NCBI GenBank assembly: GCA_003331425.1
Contig: QOOS01000006.1
Span: forward strand, 1 to 64,000
Length of the DNA: 64,000 nt
Direction of reading: 5' to 3'
Origin: Candidatus Nitrosopumilus sp.
GTDB taxonomy: Archaea > Thermoproteota > Nitrososphaeria > Nitrososphaerales > Nitrosopumilaceae
Each line of letters opens with the position of its first letter. The first letter of the stretch is position 1. The position numbers were made by a program, and so were the translations under genes. Below are positions 33,884 to 42,925 of the stretch, piece after piece. The notes beneath the pieces were generated by a model, which saw only the letters and a program-made list of their open reading frames with translations, was not told the origin of the DNA and searched no databases.

Positions 33884-34615
33884 ATGGCGGACCCTACAAT
33901 ATTAATTGCATTTTCTGCAGGATTGGGATCTTTTATTGCTCCATGTATTTTACCAATGATTCCAGCCTTTTTGGCATATATTTCTGGAACAACATTAAAT
34001 GAAATAAAACATAATAAAAAAAATAATTTTCAAATTAATAAAGTAAGTATCATTGCCAATACAATATTTTTTGTATTAGGATTTTCAGTTGTTTTTTCAA
34101 CTTTAGGAGTTTTAATTAATAGTGTTTTATCAAATTCCGTTAGTCAATTTTTAGGGGATTTAAACTCAATTGCAGGAATAATTATAATCATATTTGGAAT
34201 ATTTCTATTGTTGTCACAGAAAATAAATTTTATTAATAAAGAAAAAAGAATTCAAATTAAAAATTTTAAATCAAGTTATCCGATGTCTTTTGTATTTGGT
34301 TTAGCATTTGCAATTGGGTGGACACCATGTGTTGGTCCAATATTAGGAACAATTCTAACATTAGCTGCAACAATACCCTCAGTTTCATTCAGTTTATTAT
34401 TAGCGTATTCTGCAGGTTTGGGAATTCCATTTATTTTAATGGGAGTATTTTTTTCAAAAGCAACAAAGATAATTTCATCTATGACAAAACATCTAAAATA
34501 TTATAATTTGTTAATTGGAGCATTAATCATTATGTTAGGAATTTTGATATTTACAAATCAACTTGCATATATCGCAAATTTTCCATTACTAAATGAGATT
34601 GTGATGTTGGGATGA
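33884..34615 (+). CDS. ccdA: CcdA-type thiol-disulfide membrane protein
   Basis: A 243-residue membrane protein with six hydrophobic helices. Conserved cysteines occur in FIAPCILPMIPAF and IGWTPCVGPILG, the CcdA/DsbD signatures, which pass electrons across the membrane to outside thioredoxin-like proteins. The downstream DipZ-like gene overlaps its stop by ATGA-style coupling (34612), so they form one unit for reducing extracellular disulfides or cytochrome/copper proteins. Confidence 0.92.
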   Translation: MADPTILIAFSAGLGSFIAPCILPMIPAFLAYISGTTLNEIKHNKKNNFQINKVSIIANTIFFVLGFSVVFSTLGVLINSVLSNSVSQFLGDLNSIAGIIIIIFGIFLLLSQKINFINKEKRIQIKNFKSSYPMSFVFGLAFAIGWTPCVGPILGTILTLAATIPSVSFSLLLAYSAGLGIPFILMGVFFSKATKIISSMTKHLKYYNLLIGALIIMLGILIFTNQLAYIANFPLLNEIVMLG

Positions 34616-35718
34616 ATTCAGAAATAAAAACAATATCCATTTTTGGAGGAATTATCATATCAGCAGTGATATTTTTAGGCATAATTTTTGTGGGATTAGA
34701 TGACTTGTCATTACAAAATCAAGGTTCAGCAACGGGAGTGTTTTTGAATATTAATGACTCAGGAATAAAAAAAGCACCTGTTCTAGTAGGAATAGAACAT
34801 TATCTCAATACAACACCTGAAAAATTATCACAAGAAATAGAAAACAAAGTAGTACTTTATGACATATGGACCTATAGTTGCATTAATTGTATCAGAACAT
34901 TACCATTCATCACATCATGGGATGAAAAATATTCAGATGAAGGTTTGTTAATTATCGGTATACATTCACCTGAATTTGAGTTTGAAAAGGATCCTAGTAA
35001 CGTGCAAGATGCAATGGAAAAATATGAAATTAATTATCCGGTAGTAATGGATAATAAAATGGAAACATGGAAAGCATTTGAAAATAATTACTGGCCAAGA
35101 AAGTATATTGCAGATCATGAAGGAAATTTAAGATATGATCATATTGGAGAAGGCGCATATGAAGAAACTGAAAAAATTATTCAGCAATTACTTGATGAAA
35201 GAAATCAATCAATGGGAATTAAAACATTATCAAGTAAAGAATTAGTAAGTATTGAGGAATTTGAGCACACATCATTTAGAACTCCCGAATTATATTTCGG
35301 ATATAAATTTGCACAAAATAGAAATAATTTAGGTAGTAATGAAGGATTTCAGCCAGAAAAAATTGTAACGTATACAGAACCTAAAAAAATTGAAGTAAAC
35401 AAATTTTATCCAATAGGAGATTGGAAAAATCATTCAGACAGTATGGAATTAACTGAAAGTAACGGAAATATCAAAATGTACTTTGAAGCAAAAGAAGTCA
35501 ATATTGTAACAAATAACTATGCAGAATTAGAAATATTTCTTGACGGGGTTCCTCTTAATGAAAATAACTTTGGTAAAGATATTTCATCAAATGGAATATT
35601 GATTGTGAGTGATCCTGGAATGTATAACATCATAGATAGTGAAAATAGTATATCAGGAATCTTAGAGATGAATATCCAAGGTAAAGGATTTCAGGCATTT
35701 ACCTTTACATTCGGATAG
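34612..35718 (+). CDS. DipZ-like thioredoxin domain protein
   Basis: A 368-residue exported thioredoxin-fold protein. Residues 8-30 are a membrane anchor. The TlpA/DipZ-like domain (about 60-205) has C90-I-N-C93 in YSCINCIRTLPF, then GIHSPEFEFE and NYWPRKYIADHEG. Residues 235-368 form an extra beta-sandwich domain (KMYFEAKEVNIVTNNYAELE) as in the DipZ C-terminal domain. Four-base coupling with ccdA suggests direct electron transfer. Confidence 0.9.
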   Translation: MNSEIKTISIFGGIIISAVIFLGIIFVGLDDLSLQNQGSATGVFLNINDSGIKKAPVLVGIEHYLNTTPEKLSQEIENKVVLYDIWTYSCINCIRTLPFITSWDEKYSDEGLLIIGIHSPEFEFEKDPSNVQDAMEKYEINYPVVMDNKMETWKAFENNYWPRKYIADHEGNLRYDHIGEGAYEETEKIIQQLLDERNQSMGIKTLSSKELVSIEEFEHTSFRTPELYFGYKFAQNRNNLGSNEGFQPEKIVTYTEPKKIEVNKFYPIGDWKNHSDSMELTESNGNIKMYFEAKEVNIVTNNYAELEIFLDGVPLNENNFGKDISSNGILIVSDPGMYNIIDSENSISGILEMNIQGKGFQAFTFTFG

Positions 35719-35721
35719 GGT

Positions 35722-35765
35722 GTAACCAGGTACACTGTAACTATAGGTACAGTGACTAGAGTTAC
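35722..35765. terminator. Hairpin between DipZ-like gene and cdvB paralogue
   Basis: CACTGTA (35733-35739) pairs with TACAGTG (35748-35754) around an 8-base loop, with outer arms GTAAC (35722-35726) and GTTAC (35761-35765). It starts four bases after the stop codon, ahead of the 35811 gene. It could be a terminator, a DNA-binding dyad or both; no U-run follows, so the type is uncertain. Confidence 0.4.
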
Positions 35766-35810
35766 AAATCTGTTTAAAACAAAAAAATTAAGAAAAATTA
35801 CGAATTAAGT

Positions 35811-36461
35811 ATGATAAGTAATTCATGGAATAAAACAGAAGGAGAATCAATATCTCAAAAAGTAATGGGTAAGGTAAAGCCTGATGAACCATTAAAAAAT
35901 AGAATTGATTTTGCCCAGAAAAAATTACAATCACAAATTACAAAATTATCAGGAATTAATGAAAAATTACAAGTAAAACATGATAAAATTTTTGAAAAAT
36001 GTGTCAATGCACAGAGAAATAACAAACCAGTTTATGCACAAGCATATGCAGGGGAATTAGCACAAGTTAGAAAAATGAAAAACATGGTAAGTGGAGCAAA
36101 ATTATCCATGGAACAAGTTAAACTTAGACTAGATACTGTTTCAGAATTAGGAGATGTTGTTGTAACATTGAGTCCATGTATGTCAATAATTAAAGGATTA
36201 AGTCCATCATTAAGTGGAATTATGCCAGAAGCAAATGCTTCAATGCAAGACTTGTCACAAATACTTGGAGATGTAATGTCAGGATCATCAGTGGGTATGG
36301 AAGATAATTTCAGTACACAAACTGAAACAAATTCAGATACACTTGCAATTTTAGAAGAAGCACACAATGTTATTGCAGGACAAACAAAATCATCAATTCC
36401 AGAAGTTCCAACAGAATTAAGACAACAAGTGGCACAGAAAAAAACAGATATTTTTATTTAG
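35811..36461 (+). CDS. cdvB: ESCRT-III/CdvB-like (Snf7-domain) protein
   Basis: A 216-residue protein of mostly charged helix: the helical hairpin (KNRIDFAQKKLQSQITKLSG; KHDKIFEKCVNAQRNNKP) and a later segment with QVKLRLDTVSELGDVVVTL match the Snf7/CdvB core. A C-terminal region (SSIPEVPTELRQQVAQKK) could carry a Vps4/CdvC interaction motif. CdvB polymers act in thaumarchaeal cell division and membrane remodelling. cdvA and cdvC are not nearby, so this is likely one of several paralogues. Confidence 0.85.
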   Translation: MISNSWNKTEGESISQKVMGKVKPDEPLKNRIDFAQKKLQSQITKLSGINEKLQVKHDKIFEKCVNAQRNNKPVYAQAYAGELAQVRKMKNMVSGAKLSMEQVKLRLDTVSELGDVVVTLSPCMSIIKGLSPSLSGIMPEANASMQDLSQILGDVMSGSSVGMEDNFSTQTETNSDTLAILEEAHNVIAGQTKSSIPEVPTELRQQVAQKKTDIFI

Positions 36462-36478
36462 AATTAACTAATACGAGA

Positions 36479-36820
36479 CTACTTTGATTTCTTTTTACTT
36501 TTTTGAATTAGAATTTTTTTAATTCTAGATATTGTTGGATAGCTATAACCTCTGCGACGGTAATTTGAAATCATCATTTTCCAATTTTTTAATCTCCATT
36601 GAGCTTGTTCTGTAGTAACTGAATGTACTTCTTTTTGAACAATACTTTTTCTTCCTACTTTTAGAGTTCCAGAATCTTTAGCATGCCATCTACTTTTTGC
36701 AAATTTGAGGCCAGTAATTATTTCATTAACAGGCATTTCCTTGAAATATTCTTTTAGTTTTTTTAGTTCAAGATCTGTAGGTTTTTTTGAAATTGGGAGT
36801 TCAACACTAAATTTCACCAT
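36479..36820 (-). CDS. Hypothetical basic protein
   Basis: A 113-residue basic protein (pI clearly high) with helices KLKEYFKEMPVNEIITGLKF and QWRLKNWKMMISNYRRRG and a Lys-rich tail (KKILIQKSKKKSK). Possibly nucleic-acid-binding. No family recognised. It converges with the cdvB-like gene. Confidence 0.65.
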   Translation of the reverse strand: MVKFSVELPISKKPTDLELKKLKEYFKEMPVNEIITGLKFAKSRWHAKDSGTLKVGRKSIVQKEVHSVTTEQAQWRLKNWKMMISNYRRRGYSYPTISRIKKILIQKSKKKSK

Positions 36821-36893
36821 GAAATTCCTAAAACATCATAACTTAAGAATTTTGAAAAATTAGGATGATTAATCGGATCTAGGAATAAAATTA

Positions 36894-37004
36894 TCAATTA
36901 TCGACTAAAGTTTCTAAAGATAATCCAAAATATCCACTATTTGATCCATTCAAAGATTTCATTAATTCAATTTTTAATGATCTCAATTCTTTATTATTTT
37001 TCAT
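36894..37004 (-). CDS. 36-residue possible microprotein
   Basis: ATG 37004 to TGA 36894. Helical N-terminus (NKELRSLKIELMKSLNG) then a GYFGLSLETL segment. The frame is clean but short, and no homology can be judged. It is the only candidate gene in the gap 36821-37137. Confidence 0.3.
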   Translation of the reverse strand: MKNNKELRSLKIELMKSLNGSNSGYFGLSLETLVDN

Positions 37005-37137
37005 AATTAAATTACAAATAGACTAGAAATAATATTGTCTTTTTAATTCAAGTAAACTAATAGCTCGTAGTCAATTAACAATTGCATGAAATTATTAAAA
37101 AATCCTTTTATGAGAAAAATAAAGTAGAGCAAGAGAG

Positions 37138-39801
37138 ATGAAGTTCTGCCCCACATGCGATACAAAACTTTCAAAAAATTTGAAAGATGTAGCAGCTCCA
37201 GGAATATGTCCAAAATGTAATCCTGAAAAAATCATTCCAAGAAAACCAACATACGGAGTAAATTATTCAGGAAGAACAAAACAATGTTCAAAGGGTTGCG
37301 GTGCAGAAATTTACTGGGATGAAGAATTCAAATCAGATAGTGGTAAATTTATTCCATTAGATGCAAGAACTGATGAGCCGCATAGTTGTAATGGTCCAGA
37401 AAGTTCAGCAGGTTATTTTCCAGATGAAATAAAAAATATTGGAAAGACAGTAACTCCTAAAAAAATCATAACAGAAATAAAAATTTCAATACCTGAAAAT
37501 ATTTTATTTGACGTAAATAAAATACCAAAATTAGAAATTAATAATGATCCAATCATTCATGAATTAGTAGAAGGTCATAGAAATCAAACATTAGCTATTA
37601 TTCATTATGAAAAATTACTTTCATTAGAGCCAGAAAAAATACCAGTAGAGAATCTCAAAGATGTTTTATCCACAAAGATTATTGATGGATTGAAAAAATA
37701 TGGTTTTTCAGGAGTTCTTCCATTTCAAAATGAATCAATTCGGTCAATTTTAAATGGAGATAATTCAATTATTTCTGCACCTACAGGTTCAGGTAAAACA
37801 GAGGCATTCATAATTCCAATTTTGCAAAAAATATTAGAAAAACCAATTGAAGGTGTTTTTGTATTATTGGTTTATCCATTAAATGCATTAATTGATGATC
37901 AAGTTTCAAAAATTTCAGATTTAATTGATAAATGTGAATTAAATGATATAATTTCTACATATTCAATTCATGGTGGGCAAAATTCACAGTACAAAGATAA
38001 AATAATTTCAGATTCATATAAAAAATCAATTATTCTAGCAACAAACTTTGATTTCATTAACTATCATTTAATTTTGCAAGATAAAAAATGGAATCAGTTA
38101 TTTAAAAATGCAAAAATAATTGTAATGGATGAAGCACATTCATACACAAGTTTTCACGGCTCTAATGTTTACCATGTACTAAAAAGAATGAAAAACTATA
38201 TGAAAAAATTTCAAATCATAGGAGCATCTGCAACGTTAGATAACCCTAAAGAATTTTTTTCAAACATGTATGATTTACCTGAAAAATCTTTTACATATAT
38301 CAAAAGTGGGTCAAAAAGAAAACAAAACATGCATCGATTTTTCATTATGCCAAGAAAATACGGTCAAAGAACAACTATGGAAATGATTACAACAATATGC
38401 AATAAAAAAAAATCTAAACAATTAGTATTCAGTAATAGTCATAATGATGCAGAATTTTTAGCATCAAACGTGGAATCTATGAATGAAAAAATAAGAATAC
38501 AAATTCATCGTGGGGGTTTAGAACAAAAAGATAGAAAGTTGTATGAATCACAAATGAAAGAAGGTGAATTAGATATTCTATCATGTACGCCTACATTAGA
38601 GCTTGGAATTGACATTGGTAATGTAGATGTAGTAATTTCTGCATTCAAAAATGAGTACGATTCATTTATTCAAAGAATTGGAAGGGCAGGAAGAAAAGGA
38701 CAAAAATCATACGCAATTTGTGTTTTTGATCCAGAGGATGCAGCATGTCATTATTTTGCACGAAATATTCCTGCATATCTGAATCAGAATCATCATGTTG
38801 AAATTAACAAAGAGAATTCCATAATTTCAGAAAAACATACTGTATCAATTGGAATGGAAAAACATGCAGCATTAGAATCAGATAAATCTAAATTTTTTGA
38901 TTTTGCAAATAGCATTAATCTAAGAGGAGCGTCAGGAGAAATCACAATTTTTCATAACTCAAAGAAAATTGGAACCAGAGATATACCTGTAGGATATTAT
39001 CAACTTCATCAAAATGGAATATATCATTTTAATAAAGAAAATTATCAGGTAAAATCAATAGATAAAACTGAAAACGGTGCAAATGCATTTTTAGAAAAAT
39101 CTAATGAAATTCATAAAAGGACTATTCCTATTGTAAAGACATCATTAATGCAAGTGACAGAAAAAGAGTCAATTAAAAAAGAAATTAATTCACATGCAAA
39201 AAAATTATCTTTACGTTATGGATTGATAAAAATGGATAGAACAATTACAGGGTATCTAAAAGGAAATTATAACGATACATCAGATAAGTTTGAAACGTTT
39301 GATGGAAAAACAATATCAAATTGGAATAATTTTAGTTGGAGTTCAAAACATTATTGTACAAGTATCACCATACCAACTGAATTCATATCTAAAATAAATG
39401 GAGATATAAAAAATTCATTCATATCAGATTCAAAAATACATACAATTACTCATGTTTTAGTTAATGCAAGTAAAATATTGACAAAATCAGAATCAAATGA
39501 TATTGATGCATATTATGAAAATGGAGTAATTCATTTGTTTGACAACACATCAGACGGATATAATGGGTGTAGTAAAATAATTTATGAAAATTTTGAAAAA
39601 GTTATGAAAACTTGTTTTGATTTGATTAGTGAATGTAATTGCAAAGAGGAATCAAATACAGATCAAGAATCAGCATCAGATGAATGGGGAGGGTGTCCAA
39701 AATGTACATTTACTACAAATTATTGTCAAACAAAAAACAAAAATTTATCAAAAAAATCAGCATTAGATTTTTTTTCAATTATGTGTAGTGCAAGTAAATG
39801 A
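37138..39801 (+). CDS. Superfamily 2 DEAH-box helicase with zinc-type termini
   Basis: An 887-residue helicase. N-terminal CPTC...CPKC (residues 4-27) and CSKGC (50-54) look like zinc binders. RecA1: Walker A APTGSGKTE (214-222), DEAH (331-334), SAT (364-366). RecA2: HRGGLEQKDR, LELGIDIG and motif VI QRIGRAGR (512-519). The C-terminus has CNCKEE, GCPKC and YC, resembling DUF1998-type cysteine clusters of Hrq1/MrfA-like repair helicases. It overlaps the next HD-like gene by four bases. Confidence 0.9.
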   Translation: MKFCPTCDTKLSKNLKDVAAPGICPKCNPEKIIPRKPTYGVNYSGRTKQCSKGCGAEIYWDEEFKSDSGKFIPLDARTDEPHSCNGPESSAGYFPDEIKNIGKTVTPKKIITEIKISIPENILFDVNKIPKLEINNDPIIHELVEGHRNQTLAIIHYEKLLSLEPEKIPVENLKDVLSTKIIDGLKKYGFSGVLPFQNESIRSILNGDNSIISAPTGSGKTEAFIIPILQKILEKPIEGVFVLLVYPLNALIDDQVSKISDLIDKCELNDIISTYSIHGGQNSQYKDKIISDSYKKSIILATNFDFINYHLILQDKKWNQLFKNAKIIVMDEAHSYTSFHGSNVYHVLKRMKNYMKKFQIIGASATLDNPKEFFSNMYDLPEKSFTYIKSGSKRKQNMHRFFIMPRKYGQRTTMEMITTICNKKKSKQLVFSNSHNDAEFLASNVESMNEKIRIQIHRGGLEQKDRKLYESQMKEGELDILSCTPTLELGIDIGNVDVVISAFKNEYDSFIQRIGRAGRKGQKSYAICVFDPEDAACHYFARNIPAYLNQNHHVEINKENSIISEKHTVSIGMEKHAALESDKSKFFDFANSINLRGASGEITIFHNSKKIGTRDIPVGYYQLHQNGIYHFNKENYQVKSIDKTENGANAFLEKSNEIHKRTIPIVKTSLMQVTEKESIKKEINSHAKKLSLRYGLIKMDRTITGYLKGNYNDTSDKFETFDGKTISNWNNFSWSSKHYCTSITIPTEFISKINGDIKNSFISDSKIHTITHVLVNASKILTKSESNDIDAYYENGVIHLFDNTSDGYNGCSKIIYENFEKVMKTCFDLISECNCKEESNTDQESASDEWGGCPKCTFTTNYCQTKNKNLSKKSALDFFSIMCSASK

Positions 39802-40454
39802 ATTCACTGACAAATGCAGAATTGTTTGCAAAGACAAAACATGGAGGAAAACTGAATGAAATCGGAGTCTCACATTCAAATCACTTAGAAAATGTTGTGA
39901 ATAGGCTCAAAAGCTTAGGAGTAATTGATGAGGAAGTACTTTGTGCAGGTTGGTTACAAGATATTTTGGAACACACTGACACAAGTTTTGATGAATTGTT
40001 TGAAAAATTCGGTAGAAGAGTTTCAACATTAATTTTATCATTAACAGAAACCAAATTAGTAATTGATACAAATGATAATTCAACATTATCGTTAACAAAA
40101 AAAAGAATTGTTTCAAAAAAACAAAGACAAAAAGAATATGGAATGAAGATCAAAGAGTCAGAATTAGATGCAAAATTAATTAAATTATGTGACATATCAG
40201 CAAACTTAAGTGAATTAAAAAATCAAGTAATTTCAAAATCTAAAAAAAGACGTATTCTAAGAGAATTAAGATATTATCTTTTAATAATTGAAAAAGATCT
40301 TGTAGGACATACAAAATATCCACAAGTAATTACTTTATTGGAAACAATTAATCAAAATTTAAAAATTCAAAATAACAATTTAGTCAAATTAAAAAAGAAA
40401 TCCAATACAGGCACAAAAAAAATTCTAAAAAGAACAAATCACAGATCAAAATAA
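39798..40454 (+). CDS. HD-fold protein related to RelA/SpoT hydrolase domain, catalytic motif altered
   Basis: A 218-residue protein. Residues 26-90 follow the (p)ppGpp hydrolase/HD pattern: SHSNHLENVVNRL, then AGWLQDILEHTDTSF and FGRRVSTLILSLTE. The central His-Asp pair reads Q54-D55, so the metal centre has lost a ligand. The C-terminal half is basic and helical (NNLVKLKKKSNTGTKKILKR). It overlaps the upstream helicase (ATGA) and is probably its partner or regulator; (p)ppGpp hydrolysis is doubtful. Confidence 0.75.
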   Translation: MNSLTNAELFAKTKHGGKLNEIGVSHSNHLENVVNRLKSLGVIDEEVLCAGWLQDILEHTDTSFDELFEKFGRRVSTLILSLTETKLVIDTNDNSTLSLTKKRIVSKKQRQKEYGMKIKESELDAKLIKLCDISANLSELKNQVISKSKKRRILRELRYYLLIIEKDLVGHTKYPQVITLLETINQNLKIQNNNLVKLKKKSNTGTKKILKRTNHRSK

Positions 40455-40489
40455 ATTAGAAATAAATACTAAAGAAATACCCAGTAATT

Positions 40490-40570
40490 ATGAATTTAAA
40501 GAAAAGCCTTGCAAAGTTTTGCATAATGAAAAAAGTTCGTGATAAAGCAAACGAGACTGACGACGAATAA
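40490..40570 (+). CDS. 26-residue possible microprotein
   Basis: ATG 40490 to TAA 40570. Basic helix (MNLKKSLAKFCIMKKVRDKA) and an acidic end (TDDE). A TATA-like AAATAAATAC lies about 27 bases upstream, as for leaderless genes here. Too short to judge by composition. Confidence 0.35.
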   Translation: MNLKKSLAKFCIMKKVRDKANETDDE

Positions 40571-40585
40571 AAAATTCTTAAATTT

Positions 40586-40705
40586 TTAACATCCTAATGG
40601 AATATTTGCATTTTTACATAATGTGTTGTATATAGCAAAACCAAAAATTATAGATGCAAAAGTCGCTAACGGTACTAAAAGGAAAAAATTAGTTTTACGT
40701 CCCAT
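40586..40705 (-). CDS. 39-residue single-span membrane microprotein
   Basis: ATG 40705 to TAA 40586. Basic start (MGRK), one hydrophobic helix (FFLLVPLATFASIIFGFAIY) and a tail with two cysteines (NTLCKNANIPLGC). Orientation with the N-terminus inside is expected from the positive-inside rule. Function unknown. Confidence 0.5.
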   Translation of the reverse strand: MGRKTNFFLLVPLATFASIIFGFAIYNTLCKNANIPLGC

Positions 40706-40746
40706 AAAAATTGAAAATAAACACGACTATAAAGTTGTGACAGTTT

Positions 40747-41163
40747 CTAATCAACTGTAATAACAAAAAGTCCTTTTGTTTTTGGATTTTGTAATTTAGT
40801 AACCATTTCTCTAGGCACTAAATCAGAGGCTTTATCACATTTTACAGATAATGTTCTAGGACATGTAAAATCACTTTTTCGTAAAACAATATCTTCCTTA
40901 TGAGTCAAGGTTAAATTTGGATGTCCTTTTCCTTTCAAAGAAAATTCATCATCTCCAACTTTAATCAAAAATTGAACAGTAGTTTCAGGATTTTTTAATT
41001 TATTTTTTAATTCTTCAGGTAAATCAATGCATGAAGAGTTGGCACTAACGCCCACTATACAATCACCACGTGGAGTTAGATGAGATTCTTTTGTAATCTC
41101 TATTGTATTTTTATGATTTGATCTAATATTTTCATGTCCAAAAAATTCAATTTCATACTTCAC
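40747..41163 (-). CDS. DUF371 protein
   Basis: A 138-residue beta-rich protein. IEFFGHENIRSNHKNTIEIT, then TPRGDCIVGVSANSSC and the repeated VQFLIKVGDDEF / GLFVITVD strands match the archaeal DUF371 family. The TPRGDCIVGV loop is the family's clearest mark. Function unknown. It is divergent from psmA, sharing the 50-base promoter region. Confidence 0.85.
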   Translation of the reverse strand: MKYEIEFFGHENIRSNHKNTIEITKESHLTPRGDCIVGVSANSSCIDLPEELKNKLKNPETTVQFLIKVGDDEFSLKGKGHPNLTLTHKEDIVLRKSDFTCPRTLSVKCDKASDLVPREMVTKLQNPKTKGLFVITVD

Positions 41164-41215
41164 GCTAAAGATAATAGGCTAGACTTAAATTAATCCTTCA
41201 CGGCATTTTGATCAA

Positions 41216-41953
41216 ATGCTTCCTGCACAACAAGGTTATGATCGAGCAATTACTGTATTTTCACCTGACGGTAGATTGTATCAAGTAGAGTATGCAATTG
41301 AAACAGTAAGAAGAGGAACAGTTGCAGTAGGAGTAAAATGCAAAGAAGGGATTGTTATAGCAGTAGAAGAGAAACCAAGAAAATTACAAATTTCAGAAAC
41401 TGCTCAAAAGATATTTCAAATAGATGATCATGTAGGAGTGGCTGCAGCAGGATATATTCCAGATGCAAGAAGTCAAGTAGATAATGCAAGATTCTTTTCT
41501 CAAAGTAACAAAATGATTTACGATGAAGAAGTAGAAGTTGAAACTATTGCAAAACATTTAGCTGATCAATGTCAACAATATACACAGTATGCAGGAGTAA
41601 GACCATATGGTGTTGCTTTAATTTTGGGAGGAGTAGTAAACAATACACCTCAACTATATCTTACAGACCCAAGTGGAACTTACATTTCATATGATGCAAT
41701 TTCTATTGGTTCAGGTTCTGATAGTGTTACAGACTTTTTAGAAAAAACATACAAAGAAGAATTGACATTAGATGAAGCATCAACATTAGCAGCTGCCGGA
41801 ATTTATCTTTCAAGTGAAGATAAAGAAGGAACAAGTCATATCAGAATGGCACATATCAAAACAGAAACAGGTTTGTATGAATTAGTGTCAGATGAACAAA
41901 TCGTTAATTATGCAAATACGGCTAAAGAAAAATATCCACACGATAAAAATTAA
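41216..41953 (+). CDS. psmA: Proteasome alpha subunit
   Basis: A 245-residue proteasome alpha subunit. N-terminal helix and Pro-Xaa-Gly-Tyr-Asp signature in QQGYDRAITVFSPDGRLYQV, followed by EYAIETVRRGTVAVG. GYIPDARSQVDNARFFSQ is the inter-ring contact region. Alpha rings gate access to the 20S core and dock PAN/Cdc48. A TATA-like CTTAAATTA (41185-41193) places the start at ATG 41216. Confidence 0.96.
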   Translation: MLPAQQGYDRAITVFSPDGRLYQVEYAIETVRRGTVAVGVKCKEGIVIAVEEKPRKLQISETAQKIFQIDDHVGVAAAGYIPDARSQVDNARFFSQSNKMIYDEEVEVETIAKHLADQCQQYTQYAGVRPYGVALILGGVVNNTPQLYLTDPSGTYISYDAISIGSGSDSVTDFLEKTYKEELTLDEASTLAAAGIYLSSEDKEGTSHIRMAHIKTETGLYELVSDEQIVNYANTAKEKYPHDKN

Positions 41954-41984
41954 TTAGTTAAAACTACTGAGAGATTAAATTACA

Positions 41985-42791
41985 TTGAAAATATCTGTTG
42001 CAATTCCCACATCCTCATTACAAGATGAATCACTAAAGATAGATAAAACTAGAAAAATTTCAGTGTTAGCCAGGGCATGTGCAATTTTTAAAATTGATAC
42101 AATCTATGTCTATAACGAAGGCAACAATGGCTCAGATGGAAGTTTCATGACAATGATTCTAAGATATTTAGAGACACCGCAATTTTTGAGAAGGAGACTA
42201 TTTCAAAAAGTCAATGATCTTAAGTTTGCAGGAGTATTACATCCATTAAGAATTCCAAGTCATAACACTCCAACAAATGCAAAAAAAATTGTTGCAGGAG
42301 ACGTTAGAGAGGGGGTAATAGTAACGGTCAAAGGTAAAAAATTTGTTGATGTAGGAATTAATCAATTAATTCAATTTTATGGTAAAACCCCAACAGGAAA
42401 ACGAGTGACAATTCAATTTAAAGAAGGATATCCAAGATTATCAGTTAAGGAAATTGACAATACTGAATCAAAAACGTATTGGGGTTATGATGTCAAAGAA
42501 AGATCCAACCTATTTTCACTGTTGTCAGAATGGAAAGGAAACATCATAATCACATCAAGAAAAGGCAAAACAGTAACAAAAGAACATCTTGAAAAATATA
42601 CTAAATCTGAAGAAAATTTACTAGTTGTATTCGGTTCTCCAGAAAAAGGAGTTCATGAAATAATTGGTGGTAGAATGAATAAAGTTCAAAATTCAAAATC
42701 ATTGAATTTTTTCCCTAATCAAGCAACTGAAACAGTCCGTTTAGAAGAAGCATTACTTGGCACGTTAGCAATAATTAATGCTCAAAAATAA
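41985..42791 (+). CDS. SPOUT-class RNA methyltransferase-like protein (COG2106 type)
   Basis: A 268-residue protein from TTG 41985. N-terminal KISVAIPTSSLQDESL and LRYLETPQFLRRRLF with RIPSHNTPTNAKKI, followed by an inserted OB-like domain (DVREGVIVTVKGKKFVDVGI). The C-terminal knot region (NLLVVFGSPEKGVHEII and FFPNQATETVRLEEALLGTL) is the SPOUT fold's SAM site. Homologues methylate ribosomal RNA; the site modified here is unknown. The position upstream of the ribosomal block fits this. Confidence 0.85.
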   Translation: MKISVAIPTSSLQDESLKIDKTRKISVLARACAIFKIDTIYVYNEGNNGSDGSFMTMILRYLETPQFLRRRLFQKVNDLKFAGVLHPLRIPSHNTPTNAKKIVAGDVREGVIVTVKGKKFVDVGINQLIQFYGKTPTGKRVTIQFKEGYPRLSVKEIDNTESKTYWGYDVKERSNLFSLLSEWKGNIIITSRKGKTVTKEHLEKYTKSEENLLVVFGSPEKGVHEIIGGRMNKVQNSKSLNFFPNQATETVRLEEALLGTLAIINAQK

Positions 42792-42800
42792 CTATTGGGT

Positions 42801-42908
42801 ATGGCTGAAAGAAAAAATTTTCTGATATTTGCAATAGGTATAGGAGTTATGGGAGTGATTATTGGCGGAATAACTATTTGGAATATGATTTCAGATGTTT
42901 TAAAATAA
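42801..42908 (+). CDS. 35-residue single-span membrane microprotein
   Basis: ATG 42801 to TAA 42908, nine bases after the SPOUT gene. One helix (FLIFAIGIGVMGVIIGGITI) behind a basic start MAERK, and a short amphipathic tail. SecE was considered because of the neighbouring ribosomal genes, but the sequence is too short and lacks SecE features. Unknown function. Confidence 0.5.
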   Translation: MAERKNFLIFAIGIGVMGVIIGGITIWNMISDVLK

Positions 42909-42925
42909 CTTAATTTAGTCATGAT

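Noticed and set aside
42801-42908. SecE or another translocon subunit
   Set aside because: Right size range and place, but the length (35 residues) is shorter and no SecE amphipathic helix or motif is visible.
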